A stretch of DNA of 5,820 bases from an uncultured Chloroflexota bacterium (GTDB lineage Bacteria > Chloroflexota > Dehalococcoidia > UBA3495). The translations under genes and the position numbers were made by a program. This document shows positions 5,071-5,820 of the stretch, in pieces (position 1 is the stretch's first letter; each line of letters starts with the position of its first letter). Under the pieces are notes generated by a model. That model did not search any database and had not been told where the DNA came from. It saw nothing but the letters and a program-made list of their open reading frames with translations. The stretch lies in the NCBI GenBank assembly GCA_913031095.1, contig CAJWGH010000077.1:1-5820 (forward strand), in the 5' to 3' direction.

Positions 5071-5820
5071 GTGCAGGTTGAGTCTCGCGAGCCGCAGCCG
5101 CCCGTAGAGGACGGAGCAAACGTACCGGTCCATGTTGCCTTCATCATGGATGGCAACGGGAGGTGGGCGCAAAGGCAAGGACTTCCGCGCATAGCCGGTC
5201 ATGAGGTTGGTGTTCAGCGGATTCAAGGCGTACTAGAAACCCTGGGGCCACTGGGCGTTGAGTTTGTCACCCTCTATGCCTTCTCTACTGAGAACTGGGG
5301 GCGCCCTCAAGATGAAGTTGACGGCATAATGGATGTCTTCTCCGAAGCAATCGCCAACCAGACCGAAGCGCTCCACGAGAAGAACGTCCGCATCGTGCAC
5401 GTGGGGCGGACTGAGAACCTCCACTTGGACCTCAAGGATGCCGTAGCCGAAGCTCAGCGTCTGACCCGGGCAAATACGGGGATTACCTTGAATGTAGCTT
5501 TTGACTATGGCGGCCGGGCCGAAATACTGGAAGCCGTCCGGCGGATCATCAAAGACGGCATAGACCCCGACACGATCGACGAAGAACTCTTCAGTAGCTA
5601 TCTCTTTACAGCCCACAGTCCAGACCCGGATCTGATTATTCGCACCGGTGGCGAGCAGCGCATCAGCAATTTTTTGCTATGGCAGTCGGCCTACAGCGAG
5701 ATGTACCTCACGCCTACCCTATGGCCCGATTTAGAGGCCGAAGAGCTTACTAAGGTTCTTCAGAACTTCGGTAGCCGACGACGCCGTTACGGAGCTCTTA
5801 ACCCCGAAGACCAGAATCCA
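5071..5820 (+). CDS. uppS: Undecaprenyl (isoprenyl) diphosphate synthase, cut at window end
   Basis: UppS is a cis-prenyltransferase that extends farnesyl diphosphate with isopentenyl diphosphate to the C55 lipid carrier for peptidoglycan and other envelope glycans, at the cytosolic membrane face. The reading frame stays open for 250 codons to the window edge without a stop. Motifs: HVAFIMDGNGRWA (21-33) with catalytic D27 and R31, GLPRIAGH (37-44), LYAFSTENW (68-76), and RTGGEQRISNFLLWQ (191-205) with R191, R197 and S199 for IPP phosphate binding. RRRRYG, reached just before the edge, is the usual C-terminal end, so only a short tail is missing. The GTG at 5071 is the only usable in-frame start after the frr stop; AGGT at 5059-5062 is a weak Shine-Dalgarno. 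It gives about 20 residues ahead of the conserved core. Chain length cannot be read from sequence alone. Confidence 0.95.
   Translation, partial: MQVESREPQPPVEDGANVPVHVAFIMDGNGRWAQRQGLPRIAGHEVGVQRIQGVLETLGPLGVEFVTLYAFSTENWGRPQDEVDGIMDVFSEAIANQTEALHEKNVRIVHVGRTENLHLDLKDAVAEAQRLTRANTGITLNVAFDYGGRAEILEAVRRIIKDGIDPDTIDEELFSSYLFTAHSPDPDLIIRTGGEQRISNFLLWQSAYSEMYLTPTLWPDLEAEELTKVLQNFGSRRRRYGALNPEDQNP

Noticed and set aside
5233..5616. 127-codon minus-strand frame at the right end
   Set aside because: It lies entirely opposite uppS, whose motifs are continuous on the + strand.
1..5820. Defence, phage, transposon or CRISPR system
   Set aside because: Every coding stretch is accounted for by housekeeping families, and no inverted repeats, spacer arrays or integrase-like frames are visible.

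Overview
The window looks like ordinary core chromosome from a bacterium of the phylum Chloroflexota, most likely Dehalococcoidia or a related uncultured lineage. The evidence is the gene order rpsB-tsf-pyrH-frr-uppS, a one-half-size EF-Ts (167 aa) of the kind found in that group, a Gram-positive-like UMP kinase, and a moderately GC-rich composition. The phylum is an inference from protein features remembered without a search, so I hold it at moderate confidence. All genes lie on the + strand and are closely packed. I see no mobile element, CRISPR array, tRNA or rRNA.

Layout: positions 1-145 are a non-coding leader with a good -10 box and a short direct repeat. A first cluster follows: nfo (endonuclease IV, 146-1003), a small zincin-type metallopeptidase-like protein (1041-1409) and pgpA (phosphatidylglycerophosphatase A, 1409-1870). 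The last two overlap by one base. The 200 bp gap at 1871-2070 holds a convincing sigma-70-type promoter and a leader of about 140 nt with three potential hairpins in front of rpsB. The second cluster is rpsB (ribosomal protein S2 with long tails at both ends, 2071-3183), tsf (3240-3743, TTG start), pyrH (3757-4482), frr (4485-5066) and uppS (5071 to the window edge, cut by the end).

How the genes fit together: the second cluster joins translation (S2, EF-Ts, ribosome recycling factor) to UMP supply (PyrH) and to the lipid carrier for cell-envelope glycans (UppS). It is a widely conserved bacterial growth operon. The first cluster combines base-excision DNA repair, a small peptidase-like protein and phospholipid head-group synthesis, with no obvious shared pathway.

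I do not see a new defence, mobile or biosynthetic system. The items most worth a second look are the structured rpsB leader (a candidate r-protein autoregulatory element), the basic-residue-free acidic tail on S2, and the small zincin translationally linked to pgpA.
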